Positions 7,496-16,167 of a stretch of DNA of 23,543 bases are shown here, piece by piece. The stretch covers positions 1 through 23,543 of the forward strand of contig DASSDH010000252.1 in assembly GCA_035697245.1 (NCBI GenBank). The letters are read 5' to 3'. This DNA is from JACVRX01 sp035697245. Its GTDB lineage: Bacteria; Actinomycetota; Actinomycetes; Jiangellales; Jiangellaceae. The stretch's first letter is position 1. Each line of letters starts with the position of its first letter. The notes beneath the pieces were generated by a model, which was not told where the DNA came from, made no database searches, and saw nothing but the letters and a program-made list of their open reading frames with translations. Position numbers and translations under genes: made by a program.

Positions 7496-8554
7496 TCACG
7501 ATGGCAACATCCTCGTCGGCGCTGTCACTGGTGGTGGTCGGTCACTTCGAGGGCGGACGATGCAGCGGAAGCCGAGGTGACCGGTCGAGGTGTCGAGCGT
7601 CTCGGACTGCCGCGCCGCCGGTCGATAGCGGAGGCAGTAGTTCGGCGCGCACAGGTGCGACCCGCCCTTGATCACCTTCAGCGGTGGCCCGACGGCCAGG
7701 GACGGAGACGGCGAGGGCTGGGCGGCGTGGGCCTCACGAGTAGGTCCGCAGCACCCACCGTGCGCGACGCTCGGGCTCTGGAATGATTCGGTCGCTGCGC
7801 CGAGATGGCTGCTCGTGTAGTCCTGGCTCGTCCACTCCCACACGTTGCCCGTCATGTCGACGAGGTCGTAGCCGTTGGGCGGGAACGTGCCGACCGGTGA
7901 CGTGCGGTCGTAGCCGTCGAGGAGGTCATTCTGCACCGGAAAGCCGCCCTGCCACGTGTTGGCCATCATGCGACCGCCCGGCGCGAACTCGTCCCCCCAG
8001 GCGTACGTCGCGCCGTCGAGCCCACCGCGCGCGGCGAACTCCCACTCGGCCTCGGAGGGCAGCTCCTTGCCTGCCCAGACCGCGTAGGCGACGGCGTCTG
8101 CGTACGCCACCTGGGTGACCGGGTGCAGGTCCAGCCCGTCCACCGTGCTGCCAGGCCCCTCAGGGTGCCGCCACTGCGCTCCCTGCACCCAGCTCCACCA
8201 GGCCCGGAAGTCGTCGAGACGGACCGGCGCGGATGGCGGGGTGAACACCAGCGACCCGGGGACCAGGTCGGCGGGGTCGGCGTCCGGGAAGTCCAGGGCA
8301 TCGGGCGCGATCTCCGCGACCGTGACGTACCCCGTGGCCTCGACGAACCGGCGGAACTGCGCCACCGTGACCGGGTGCCGATCCATCCAGAACCCGGCGA
8401 CCCGAGCAGTGTGGACCGGCCTCTCCTCCGGGTAGAAGTCCTCCGAGCCCATCAAGAACAGGCCGCCCGGAACCCACACCATGTCCGCCCGCGGCCGTGC
8501 GGACGGCGCAGTCCGCGGAGACCCGTCGAACGGGCGCGGCGTGCTGGCCGCCAT
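7496..8554 (-). CDS. Formylglycine-generating enzyme (sulfatase-modifying factor)
   Basis: This 352-aa protein oxidises the Cys in C-x-P-x-R of newly made sulfatases to formylglycine, using oxygen and copper. Family landmarks are present: MVWVPGGLFLMGS near residue 25, FWMDRHPVTVAQFRRFV near 55, LPSEAEWEFAARGG near 165, GNVWEWT near 236, and the active-site pair Cys302/Cys307 in GGSHLCAPNYCLRYRPAAR, with the correct four-residue spacing. Length fits the family. The ATG at 8554 has GAGGAGGG just upstream. The gene lies between a dead sulfatase (62 bp upstream) and intact sulfatase A (159 bp downstream), its obvious client, and is probably co-transcribed with it. No signal peptide is seen, which agrees with cytosolic maturation. 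Confidence 0.95.
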   Translation of the reverse strand: MAASTPRPFDGSPRTAPSARPRADMVWVPGGLFLMGSEDFYPEERPVHTARVAGFWMDRHPVTVAQFRRFVEATGYVTVAEIAPDALDFPDADPADLVPGSLVFTPPSAPVRLDDFRAWWSWVQGAQWRHPEGPGSTVDGLDLHPVTQVAYADAVAYAVWAGKELPSEAEWEFAARGGLDGATYAWGDEFAPGGRMMANTWQGGFPVQNDLLDGYDRTSPVGTFPPNGYDLVDMTGNVWEWTSQDYTSSHLGAATESFQSPSVAHGGCCGPTREAHAAQPSPSPSLAVGPPLKVIKGGSHLCAPNYCLRYRPAARQSETLDTSTGHLGFRCIVRPRSDRPPPVTAPTRMLPS

Positions 8555-8616
8555 GACCCTCCTCGTTTCCCGGACATCCTAGGGTTCGCAGCGAATCCTG
8601 CGCAGGTCGTGGGTTA

Positions 8617-10690
8617 CTACGACGTGTACCTGACGGTGACCTTGTCGATCTTCCCGTTGAATGGGAACGGCGCTCGGTCGTAGTCGAGAGAGACCGGCGA
8701 GCCAAGACAGATGCGGATGTCGAGGCAGTCGTTGGCGCTGAATATCAGCGGTGCGCTGACCTGCACCTTCCCGGCCGCGACTTGTTCGTCGTTGGCTGTC
8801 AGGGTGATGTTGAGGGAGCCGCCTGGCCGGGGCTCGATGTACGCCGTCTCCACCGTGATCTGCACCGACCCGGAAGGCAGCTTCTTCTCGGACCGGATCT
8901 TCGCCCGCATCACGATGAAGGTGTTGTACTCGTAGCAGAGGTAGCCGTCGTCTATGTAGCAGTCAGCCCGCCGCCGGCACCTCCGAGCGCGTAGAGCACG
9001 CCGCTCGCGTTCTCGGGCAGGTCGGCGTCGATCTGCTGGGTGTTGGCGCGGTTGCCCAGGCCCGGTGCGCAGAACTCCGGGACGCGGGTGACGTCACCGG
9101 TGTACGTCCACTTGCGGTAGGGCGTGGCGACCCGAAGCTGCGGGTGCATGAACGGGACGTACGGGGCCCCGCCGACCGGGTAGACGCTGTTCTTGGCGGC
9201 CCCGATGGAGAACGTCTCCTTCATCTGGGCGAGCTTGTCCGGCATCTCTCCGGCGACGTCCTGGGTCCAGTCCTCGTCGAGGTTGTAGAGCTCCCAGGTG
9301 TCCTTGTCCGGCGTCCACTCCTGCGTGCCGGGGGGCATCCCCGGGAGCCAGGGCACGCGGGGACCGAGGGCGGACGCCATCCAGCCGTCGTGGTAGATCG
9401 CCCGGCTGCCCATGATCTCGAAGTACTGGGTCAGCAGGCGCCCATCGGCGTCGGGGTCGTCGAAGGTGTAGGCGAAGCTCGTGCCGTCGATCGGGTCCTG
9501 CGGGATGCCGTTGACCACGCGCGGGGTGATCCCCACCAGCTCGTAGATCGTCGGGACGATGTCGTTGCAGTGGTGGAACTGGGTGCGCAGCCGGGCATCC
9601 GGGGTGATCTTCGCCGGCCACCGGATGACCATCGGGTTGCGGGTGCCGCCGAAGTGGGAGGCGAGCAGTTCATCCCCTTGTACGGCGTGCTGCCCGCCCA
9701 GGCCCAGCCGGCGTGGTACTGGTTCTCGGTCTTGGGTGAGCCGAGCACGTCCAGGCCACCCATCTCGTCCAGGGCCCTGATGTGCATGTCAATCGTGGTC
9801 GGGACGCCGTTCTGGGCCACCAGCTCGCTGAGCGTGCCGTTCTGGCCTTCACCGGAGGATCCGTTGTCACCCCAGATGTAGAAGATGAGGGTGTTGTCGC
9901 CGTACCCCAGGCTATCGACCTCGTCGACCAGCCGGCCGACCTGCACGTCGATGTGCTCGGCGAACCCCGCAGCGACCTCCATCAGGCGGCGCCGGAACGG
10001 CTTCTCGTCCTCGGGGATGTCATCCCAGGCAGCCAGGGTCGGGTCGCGCGGCGTGAGCACGGCATCCTGCGGGATCCAGCCCATTTCCTTGGCCCGGGCA
10101 TGGATGCGCTCCCGGTAGGCGTCCCAGCCGTCGTCGAACTTGCCGGCGTACTTGTCCGTCCACTCCTTCATGATGTGGTGCGGCGCGTGGACCGCGCCGC
10201 TTGCGCAGTACATGAAGAACGGCTTGTCCGGCTGCACCGCCTTGTGTCGGTGCAGCCAGTCGATGGCGTCGTCGGCCAGGTCCTCGCTGAGGTGGTAGCC
10301 CTCCTCCGGCGTCCGGGGCGGGAGCACGCTGGTGGTGTTCTGCACCAGGTTCGGCTCGTACTGCGAGGCCTCACCGGCGAGGAATCCGTAGAAGTACTCG
10401 AACCCGTTGCCGGTCGGTCAGTTGTGGAACGGTCCCGCGGCGGACGTCTCGATCGCCGGAGTGTTGTGCCACTTGCCCCACGCGGCGGTGGCGTAGCCAT
10501 AGTCCTTGAGGACCTCGGCCCCCATCGCACTGCTCTTCGGGATCTCGCCGGCGTACCCGTCCCAGTCGCTGGCGAATTCGGCGACCTGCCCGTTGCCGAT
10601 CCGGTGATGGTTGCGCCCGGTCAGCAGCGAGGCACGCGTCGGGGAACACATCGCGGTCGTGTGGAACCGGTTGTAGCCGATGCATTCGTT
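8617..10690 (-). pseudogene. Broken arylsulfatase B, close paralogue of sulfatase A
   Basis: The sequence follows sulfatase A almost residue by residue from IGYNRFHTTAMCSPTRASLL to the shared C-terminus VRYTS, so it is a duplicate. It has four lesions: the first about 75 residues, including the LIDDAG metal site, are absent, with similarity stopping abruptly near 10684; a TGA at 10418-10420 replaces the Trp after GPFHN; one base is deleted near 9670 (after TPYKG); and another is deleted near 8960 (after GGGLT). C-x-P-T-R and GDNGSS are still present. The stop codon is 62 bp upstream of the FGE gene. No working enzyme can be made. Confidence 0.9.
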
Positions 10691-10802
10691 GAGCACCCGG
10701 GCTCGCGCCGAGCGCTACGCGAAGGCCCGCCGGATGCCGGTCTCGGGTCTGGTCATGGCTGCGCTGGAGGCCTATCTCGCGGACGTCGACGACGAGCGGT
10801 GA
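10680..10802 (+). pseudogene. Fragment of a ribbon-helix-helix antitoxin-like gene
   Basis: A plus-strand frame of 40 codons reads ...STRARAERYAKARRMPVSGL followed by VMAALEAYLADVDDER and a stop. A charged helix, a turn with S-x-L-V and a second helix AALEAYL is the pattern of CopG/VapB-type ribbon-helix-helix antitoxins, but the N-terminal DNA-binding strand is missing. The fragment begins exactly where similarity of sulfatase B to sulfatase A ends, so a rearrangement joined the two. The stop TGA overlaps a GTG (10799) that opens a 26-codon frame beginning VKIRACG, possibly the remains of the partner toxin. The family call rests on pattern only. Confidence 0.45.
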
Positions 10803-10909
10803 AGATCCGCGCGTGTGGTCCTGTCCCGGTGACGTGCTCGTCTCGGGTGGCTGTTCTGCTGGCCGGGGGTTCCTCGTGAGCACCTTGACCTGCGGGTCGG
10901 GCTCCGCGG

Positions 10910-13318
10910 TCACGCCGACAGGCCGTGCGCGGCTTGCCCATGGTGCTCGGCGGCGGTGAGGTCCAGCTCGTCCTGGTCCGATAGGTGCGGCTTGATGTCG
11001 AACACCACCTTCTTCACCGTGCCGGTGAACGCGAAGGGCTTCTCGCTCTCGTAGCTTCGATCGACCACACCACCGTTGTCCCGCCCGATGTCCATCCCGG
11101 AATAGCCGGAGAATCGGACCGGCACCGTGTGGTCCATCCGCCCCTTGCCGACCGGTCGACCGTCGATGAACAAGGTCACGTCGCCGCCGGTCGCCGGCTT
11201 GGCCTCGTCGGCCTCGAACTCCATGCGTACGCTGACGTCGCCGGTCGGGAGGTTCTCCTCCGCGACCTGCGTGAAGACGAACACGCCCATCATCGAGTAG
11301 GTGTGTGTGAGCTTTCCGTCCTTGACGTAGAGCGTGAACCCGCCGAGGTGATCCGCGTTCGCGACGATCACGCCTTCGGCGCCGTCTTCGGGCACGCCCA
11401 GGTCGGCAGTGATCGCGTACGAGCGGTTGTAGACCCTGGGGATCATGCCGGGCATCACGTTCTGGACGTCGCCGCGGAACTCAAACGTCGTCTCGTCGGG
11501 GAGCGGCGGCAGGATGCCGAAGAACGTCGAGAGCATCCCGAGCAGCGGCAAGACCTTGTAGCGGTCGGCCTCCTCCCAGAACAGATCCTTGAGCTCCTGG
11601 ACCTTCTCGGGGTGCTCGGCCGCCAGATCCTTGGCCTGTGAGAAGTCGTCCGGCAGGTAGTACAGCTCGGCGGGGCCCGAGTCCGGGTCCCAGACGCCTG
11701 GTGCGTAGGGCGCCAACGCCTCCGGCGTGAGCAACCAGGGGATGCGCTCCGTCTTCATCGCGAGCCACCAGCCGTCCTTGTACATGGCACGGTTGCCGAT
11801 CGTCTCGAAGTACTGCTGCGTGCGGTGCTCGGGTGCTGCGTCATCGGAGAGCGAAGCGACGAAGGAGGTTCCGTGCATGGGCTCCTGCTCGATCCCATCG
11901 ACGGTTTCCGGCACGGGGATGCCCGCGGCGTCGAGGATCGTCGGTGCCACGTCGATCACATGGGCGAATGGCGTGCGCAGCCCACCTGCGCCGGTGATGC
12001 GAGCGGGCCAGTACACGACCGCGGGATTGCGCGTACCGCCGAGGTGGGAGCCCACCTGCTTGCCCCACTGGAACGGCGTGTTTCCAGCCCAGGCCCACGC
12101 CGCCCCGTAGTGGGGCGCCATGTTCGCCGAGCTCCACGCCTCAAGCCCGCCGTAGCGCTCCGTGAGCTGGAGCTGCATCTCGTCCGTGAGAGGAATGCCG
12201 TTCTGCATCGTCAGCTCGTTGAACGAGCCCGTGATGGTTCCCTCCATGCTGGCGCCGTTGTCCCCCCAGATCCAGATGATCAGCGTGTTGTCGAGCTCGC
12301 CCAGCTCCTCGATCGCGTCGATCACACGCCCGACGTTGTGGTCCGCGTTCTCGGAGTACCCGGCATAGACCTCCATCTGGCGGGCGTAGAACGGCTTCAA
12401 GTTGTCGGGCACGTCGTCCCATGCCGGGAACGCCTCGTCGCGAGGGGTCAGCTCGGCGTCCGCGGGTATGACCCCGAGCTCTTTCTGACGGGCGAAGGTC
12501 TGTTCGCGAAGCTCGTCCCAGCCCTGGTCGAACTGGCCCTTGTACCTGTCCGCCCAGTCCTTCGCGACATGGTGCGGGGCATGGCTGCAACCCGTCGAGT
12601 AGTAGACGAAGAACGGCTTGTGGGCATCCTGCGCACGTACCCCGTGGAGCCATTCGATGGTGCGGTCAGCCATCGCGTCGGGGAAGTAGTACGGATCCTC
12701 ATCATCGTAGAAGTCCTCGGGCGTGCCGATGATCTTCTGGTTCTCCGCGAGGCACGGGTCATACTGACTCGACCCGCCGCCGAGGATCCCGTAGAAGTAG
12801 TCGAATCCCCAGCCGTTCGGCCAACGGTCCAACGGCCCTGCGGGGCCTTGCTGCCCGTCGGGTGTCAGGTGCCACTTGCCGAATGCCGCGGTCCCGTAGC
12901 CGTTGTCCCGGAGGATCCGGGGTAGCGGCGCGCAGTCTCGCGGAAGGGTGGCGGAATAGCCGGGGAACCCACCCGCGAACTCGCCGACCGCGCCGAACCC
13001 CACCGCGTGGTTGTTCCGCCCGGTCAGCAGCGCCGCCCGCGTCGGAGAGCACAGGGCCGTGACGTGGAACCGGTTGTAGCGCAGCCCACCCTCAGCCATG
13101 CGTGAGTAGTTGGGCGTCTGGATGGGACCGCCGAAGGTGCCCGGGTTGCCGAACCCCGCATCGTCGATGAGGACCAGCAACACGTTGGGGGACCCCTCCG
13201 GTGGCGTTGGATGCCCGATCAGGTTCCAGTCAGGTTGGGAACCGTCGAGGGTCTTGTTGGTAACCCCCGCGAACGCGGCTCGGCGGATCGGGAGCTTGCT
13301 GCGATCGGGTTCGCTCAT
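10910..13318 (-). CDS. Type I (formylglycine) arylsulfatase C, cytosolic, 802 aa
   Basis: A second intact sulfatase, more distant from sulfatase A than B is. Active-site elements: Asp52-Asp53 in LIDDAGFG, Cys90-SPTR followed by AALLTGRN, GKWHL, CSHAPHH and the metal site IWGDNGASMEG. The C-terminal 200 residues form a beta-rich, probably carbohydrate- or dimer-related domain (GGFTLYVKDGKL...). Length matches large AtsA/AtsD-type enzymes of about 780-800 aa. The ATG at 13318 has AAGGG three bases upstream and AGGGAG further off, and no better start is near. No signal peptide is seen. It depends on an FGE for activity and the only one here is 2.4 kb downstream. Inference: it targets a different sulfate ester from A. 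Confidence 0.93.
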   Translation of the reverse strand: MSEPDRSKLPIRRAAFAGVTNKTLDGSQPDWNLIGHPTPPEGSPNVLLVLIDDAGFGNPGTFGGPIQTPNYSRMAEGGLRYNRFHVTALCSPTRAALLTGRNNHAVGFGAVGEFAGGFPGYSATLPRDCAPLPRILRDNGYGTAAFGKWHLTPDGQQGPAGPLDRWPNGWGFDYFYGILGGGSSQYDPCLAENQKIIGTPEDFYDDEDPYYFPDAMADRTIEWLHGVRAQDAHKPFFVYYSTGCSHAPHHVAKDWADRYKGQFDQGWDELREQTFARQKELGVIPADAELTPRDEAFPAWDDVPDNLKPFYARQMEVYAGYSENADHNVGRVIDAIEELGELDNTLIIWIWGDNGASMEGTITGSFNELTMQNGIPLTDEMQLQLTERYGGLEAWSSANMAPHYGAAWAWAGNTPFQWGKQVGSHLGGTRNPAVVYWPARITGAGGLRTPFAHVIDVAPTILDAAGIPVPETVDGIEQEPMHGTSFVASLSDDAAPEHRTQQYFETIGNRAMYKDGWWLAMKTERIPWLLTPEALAPYAPGVWDPDSGPAELYYLPDDFSQAKDLAAEHPEKVQELKDLFWEEADRYKVLPLLGMLSTFFGILPPLPDETTFEFRGDVQNVMPGMIPRVYNRSYAITADLGVPEDGAEGVIVANADHLGGFTLYVKDGKLTHTYSMMGVFVFTQVAEENLPTGDVSVRMEFEADEAKPATGGDVTLFIDGRPVGKGRMDHTVPVRFSGYSGMDIGRDNGGVVDRSYESEKPFAFTGTVKKVVFDIKPHLSDQDELDLTAAEHHGQAAHGLSA

Positions 13319-13433
13319 TGCCCTTGTCTCCCTGGTGTTCGGATTGCCGGGTGTGTCTCGTCAGCGTGTTACGAGGAATTCCCGAACACTCGCCACGCTA
13401 GGCGGCCCCCCGGAGGCCAAGCATCATGCACAC

Positions 13434-13473
13434 TGCGTGAAACCGCAGGCCCAGGCCCTTGGGGTTTCACGCA
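13434..13473. promoter_or_regulatory. Perfect 11-bp inverted repeat between divergent genes, candidate operator
   Basis: TGCGTGAAACC at 13434-13444 is mirrored exactly by GGTTTCACGCA at 13463-13473, with an 18-bp spacer. It lies 116 bp upstream of the sulfatase C start and 171 bp upstream of the antiporter start, where a dimeric regulator could control one or both genes. It could instead form an RNA hairpin in a leader. No T-tract follows, and it is not at the end of a gene on either strand, so a terminator is less likely. Confidence 0.45.
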
Positions 13474-13643
13474 CTATGGGTGATTCGGTCGCCAAGAACC
13501 AGTAACTAGCGTCGCCCTGTGGGCCGCATCCGGCTGGGACGAGGCGCTTGCTTCATGAGCGGGCGGTACCGAATCGAACGGGCCGAACCGCGGAGGGATC
13601 CGCCCAGAAATCCATCCCTCGATACGGCGGAAGGGATGAGCCG

Positions 13644-14945
13644 ATGACGGAGGCCTCGCTCGCCGTTCTCCTGCTCCTTGTCATCGGGTGGGCCGTGGCG
13701 TCGGATCGCCTCGCTCGGTGGAACATCACAGGGCCGCTGGTGTTCACGGTGGCCGGCTTCGTGTTGGGGAACCCGGACTGGGGCCCCTTGGAGATCGATG
13801 TTGATGCCCCCTCGGTCCATCTCCTCGCCGAGGTGACGCTCGCACTGCTGCTCTTCTCGGACGCGGCGAGGGTGAACATCGCGAAGCTCCGACGAGACAT
13901 CCGGGTTCCCGGGCGCCTGCTGGGCATCGGTCTCCCCCTCTCGGTGATCCTCGGCTCGCTCACCGCGGCGTGGCTCTTCGACGACCCCACCTGGGCACTC
14001 GCGGGCTTCGTCGGTGCCGCATTGGCTCCCACCGACGCTGCACTCAGTGCGCAGGTGATCGACGACGAGCGGATTCCCATGCGCGTACGCCGAGCCCTCA
14101 ATGTCGAGAGTGGACTCAACGACGGCATCGCCACCCCAATCGTCGTGTTCTGCCTTGCCGTCGCCGCGAGTGAGCTCGGGGCGAGCGACAGCCACGATTC
14201 GACCGAGGGCGCGGCCCTGCTCGAGCTGGCCATCGGCATCCTCGTCGGTCTCGCCGTCGGGCTGGGCACCGCCAGGCTCATCGCGTTGGGGGCGCGACGG
14301 AGCTGGATCCTTTCCGGAGGCAGGCGCCTGGCCACGCTCGCGGCCGCGTTAGCCAGCTTCTTCGTCGCCGTCTCCATCTCGGGCAACGGTTTCATCGCTG
14401 CGTTCGTGGCGGGGATCGCCTTCGGAGCGGCATTGCCTCGGGACGTCGCCGACGTGAACGAGGTCGGAACGCTCCCGCAGCTCTTGGGCGAGGTGCTGGC
14501 GTTCGCGGTGTGGTTCCTCTTCGGTGCAGCCCTGGTCCCGGTCGCGTTCGAGTACTTCTCGGCGTCGACTCTTGTCTACGCGCTGCTGAGCCTGACCTTG
14601 ATCCGCATGGTTCCCGTCTGGCTCGCTCTGCTCGGGGTAGGCATGGACCGCGCGACCATCCTGTTCATGGGGTGGTTCGGACCCCGCGGCCTCGCCTCGG
14701 TCGTGTTTGCGCTGCTGGCGATCGAGGACCTCGGCGAGTCGGAGGTCGTCGGCCCACTCCTCTCCGCCGTTGGTTTCACCGTGTTGCTGAGCGTGATCCT
14801 GCACGGGATATCGGCTGGTCCCCTCGGGAGTCGCTACGCCCGCGGGCACGGCGACAGCACCCCGAGCGATAGAGACGGCGACGGCGACGAACGCCCGCGA
14901 TCACGGCGCGAGAGCCGGTCGGTCCAGCCGCCCTCGGCGACCTGA
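13644..14945 (+). CDS. CPA1-family Na+/H+ antiporter
   Basis: A 433-aa polytopic membrane protein that exchanges protons for sodium (or potassium) across the cytoplasmic membrane. About 11-12 hydrophobic helices span residues 4 to 405. The family's transport-site signatures are present: LAPTDAALSAQV (Asp131) and NVESGLNDGIATPIVVF (Glu155, Asn159, Asp160). GPRGLASVVFALL near residue 350 is also typical of CPA1. The hydrophilic tail (about 25 residues) is Arg/Asp/Ser-rich. I chose ATG 13644 because GGAAGGGATG lies upstream and helix 1 starts right after it; a frame open back to 13548 adds only a non-conserved charged leader. It is divergent from sulfatase C. Confidence 0.9.
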   Translation: MTEASLAVLLLLVIGWAVASDRLARWNITGPLVFTVAGFVLGNPDWGPLEIDVDAPSVHLLAEVTLALLLFSDAARVNIAKLRRDIRVPGRLLGIGLPLSVILGSLTAAWLFDDPTWALAGFVGAALAPTDAALSAQVIDDERIPMRVRRALNVESGLNDGIATPIVVFCLAVAASELGASDSHDSTEGAALLELAIGILVGLAVGLGTARLIALGARRSWILSGGRRLATLAAALASFFVAVSISGNGFIAAFVAGIAFGAALPRDVADVNEVGTLPQLLGEVLAFAVWFLFGAALVPVAFEYFSASTLVYALLSLTLIRMVPVWLALLGVGMDRATILFMGWFGPRGLASVVFALLAIEDLGESEVVGPLLSAVGFTVLLSVILHGISAGPLGSRYARGHGDSTPSDRDGDGDERPRSRRESRSVQPPSAT

Positions 14946-14952
14946 GCGGCTG

Positions 14953-14966
14953 CCGTGCCCGCACGG
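14953..14966 (+). terminator. Short GC hairpin after the antiporter gene
   Basis: CCGTGC-CC-GCACGG forms a 6-bp stem with a 2-nt loop, starting 7 nt past the antiporter stop. The loop is too tight unless one pair opens, and no T-tract follows, so this is a weak terminator candidate. Confidence 0.3.
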
Positions 14967-15276
14967 TTGCGGGTTCAACGAGGAGATTAAGCTCGGCGAC
15001 CTCGAGGTCGGCGAGCTCGATCTCGGCCGCCAGCGACCTGACGATCTGTCCTCATTGCACAGCCGACGAGTGTTGCGTCGCATCATGGAGATCGCGTGAA
15101 ACTTCGAGGTGCCGTCGCCGCAGGCATTTCCGGCTGTCGTCCGAGGTAGGACCGTTTCGCGTTCGCTGGCGTGCTCGCGCGTGGGCGCGATCGAGTTCAT
15201 GCAGTCTGCATGAGGACACGCAGGGCCCCGGGATCCATCATCGTGGTGGGCCCACGCCTCGGTGCGGCCAGCAAGA
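14967..15276. other. Stretch with no supported gene
   Basis: A plus-strand frame from about 14990 to 15099 (EIKLGDLEVGELDLGRQ onward) reads like protein but has no start, no ribosome-binding site and no recognised family; it may be a remnant. I see no RNA gene. The DUF7144-like gene and its ribosome-binding site follow. Confidence 0.4.
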
Positions 15277-15290
15277 AAGGAGACTCGGCA

Positions 15291-15725
15291 ATGACCGAGC
15301 AGACAACCTCAGACTACGGATCCCGCGCAGAGCCGCCCCCGAGCGGCGCGGCGGTCGGGTTCACCGTTTTCGCCGGCGTGCTCATGCTGATGGTCGGCGG
15401 CTTCCAGGCCTTCGCGGGTCTTGTCGGCATCCTTGAGAACGAGTTCTACGCCGCGACGCCCAACTACCTCCTGGAGCTCGACGCCACCACCTGGGGTTGG
15501 GTCCACCTGCTGGTCGGGTTGCTGGTTGCGTTCGCGGGCCTAGCAGTGCTGTCGGGCAGGACCTGGGGTCGAGTAATCGGCGTCATCCTGGCCGTCCTCA
15601 GCGCGCTGGCGAACTTCGCCTTCATCCCCCTCTACCCGTTGTGGTCCATCACCGTCATCGCCCTGAACGTCGCCGTCATCTGGGCGCTGACGGCTCACGG
15701 CCGCGACATCACGCGATGGGAGTGA
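15291..15725 (+). CDS. Four-helix membrane protein, DUF7144-like
   Basis: A 144-aa protein with a hydrophilic N-terminus of about 20 residues and four transmembrane helices near residues 23-46, 65-86, 90-110 and 115-135. The order (helix 1 with GGFQAFAGLVGI, then ENEFY, then TWGWVHLLVGLLVA and SGRTWGRVIGVILAVLSALANF) matches the actinobacterial family now called DUF7144, whose function is unknown. ATG 15291 is well supported by AAAGGAGA eight bases upstream. It is transcribed in the same direction as the SHOCT gene 120 bp downstream. Seen: topology and motif order. Inferred: the family name, from memory of similar proteins. Confidence 0.8.
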   Translation: MTEQTTSDYGSRAEPPPSGAAVGFTVFAGVLMLMVGGFQAFAGLVGILENEFYAATPNYLLELDATTWGWVHLLVGLLVAFAGLAVLSGRTWGRVIGVILAVLSALANFAFIPLYPLWSITVIALNVAVIWALTAHGRDITRWE

Positions 15726-15844
15726 GCTGCTCGCGCTAGGCACGGCAGCGACTTATGTTCGACGCCGTCGAGCGGATCGGCACCCTACAGCGAGCCGGGG
15801 GCACGATGTCACCGGCCGGCCGAACGAATGGGAAGGAGTTCACC

Positions 15845-16105
15845 ATGGGAATGAGGAGACGGACAAGGCGCCGGGCGGTCGTTGCCGGAGCGGCGATTGC
15901 TCACCACGAGGACAGGAAGTACGCGGAGGCAGAGCAGCCTGAAGAAGCGGCCCCTCCTGCCGAGGACTATCAGGACCAGGCGCAATATGCGCCGCCTCCG
16001 GCGGACCCGGCTGACCAGATCGAACACCTTGCACAGTTGCACGCCTCGGGTGCGATAACAGACGAAGAGTTCGCGGCGGCCAAGGCGAAGGTCCTTGGGT
16101 CCTGA
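15845..16105 (+). CDS. Small SHOCT-domain protein
   Basis: An 86-aa protein. The Arg-rich N-terminus (MGMRRRTRRRAVVAGAAIA) is followed by a disordered Glu/Pro/Gln-rich linker. The last 30 residues, DQIEHLAQLHASGAITDEEF and onward to AKAKVLGS, form a SHOCT domain, a short C-terminal helix pair widely found in bacterial proteins and thought to mediate oligomerisation. AAGGAG lies seven bases before ATG 15845, which decides the start over longer in-frame options at 15755. Many actinobacterial SHOCT proteins have this layout and lie near small membrane proteins, as here. The specific role is unknown. Confidence 0.85.
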   Translation: MGMRRRTRRRAVVAGAAIAHHEDRKYAEAEQPEEAAPPAEDYQDQAQYAPPPADPADQIEHLAQLHASGAITDEEFAAAKAKVLGS

Positions 16106-16167
16106 ACCCACCTCGGGTTGTTCAAAGACGTTGTCCAGATCAGTGACCGTTGGGACTGGTGGCTGCA

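Noticed and set aside
10418..10420. In-frame TGA in sulfatase B as a selenocysteine codon
   Set aside because: The paralogue has Trp here, there is no SECIS-like context, and the gene has other disabling lesions.
9782..10879. Plus-strand open frame of 365 codons opposite sulfatase B
   Set aside because: It is the mirror of the dead sulfatase; only its last 26 codons coincide with the possible toxin remnant.
11825..12925. Plus-strand open frame of 366 codons opposite sulfatase C
   Set aside because: It is antisense to an intact sulfatase, with shadow-type composition and no motif.
14901..15200. Minus-strand frame of 99 codons between antiporter and DUF7144-like genes
   Set aside because: Ser/Arg-rich, with no ribosome-binding site and no domain.
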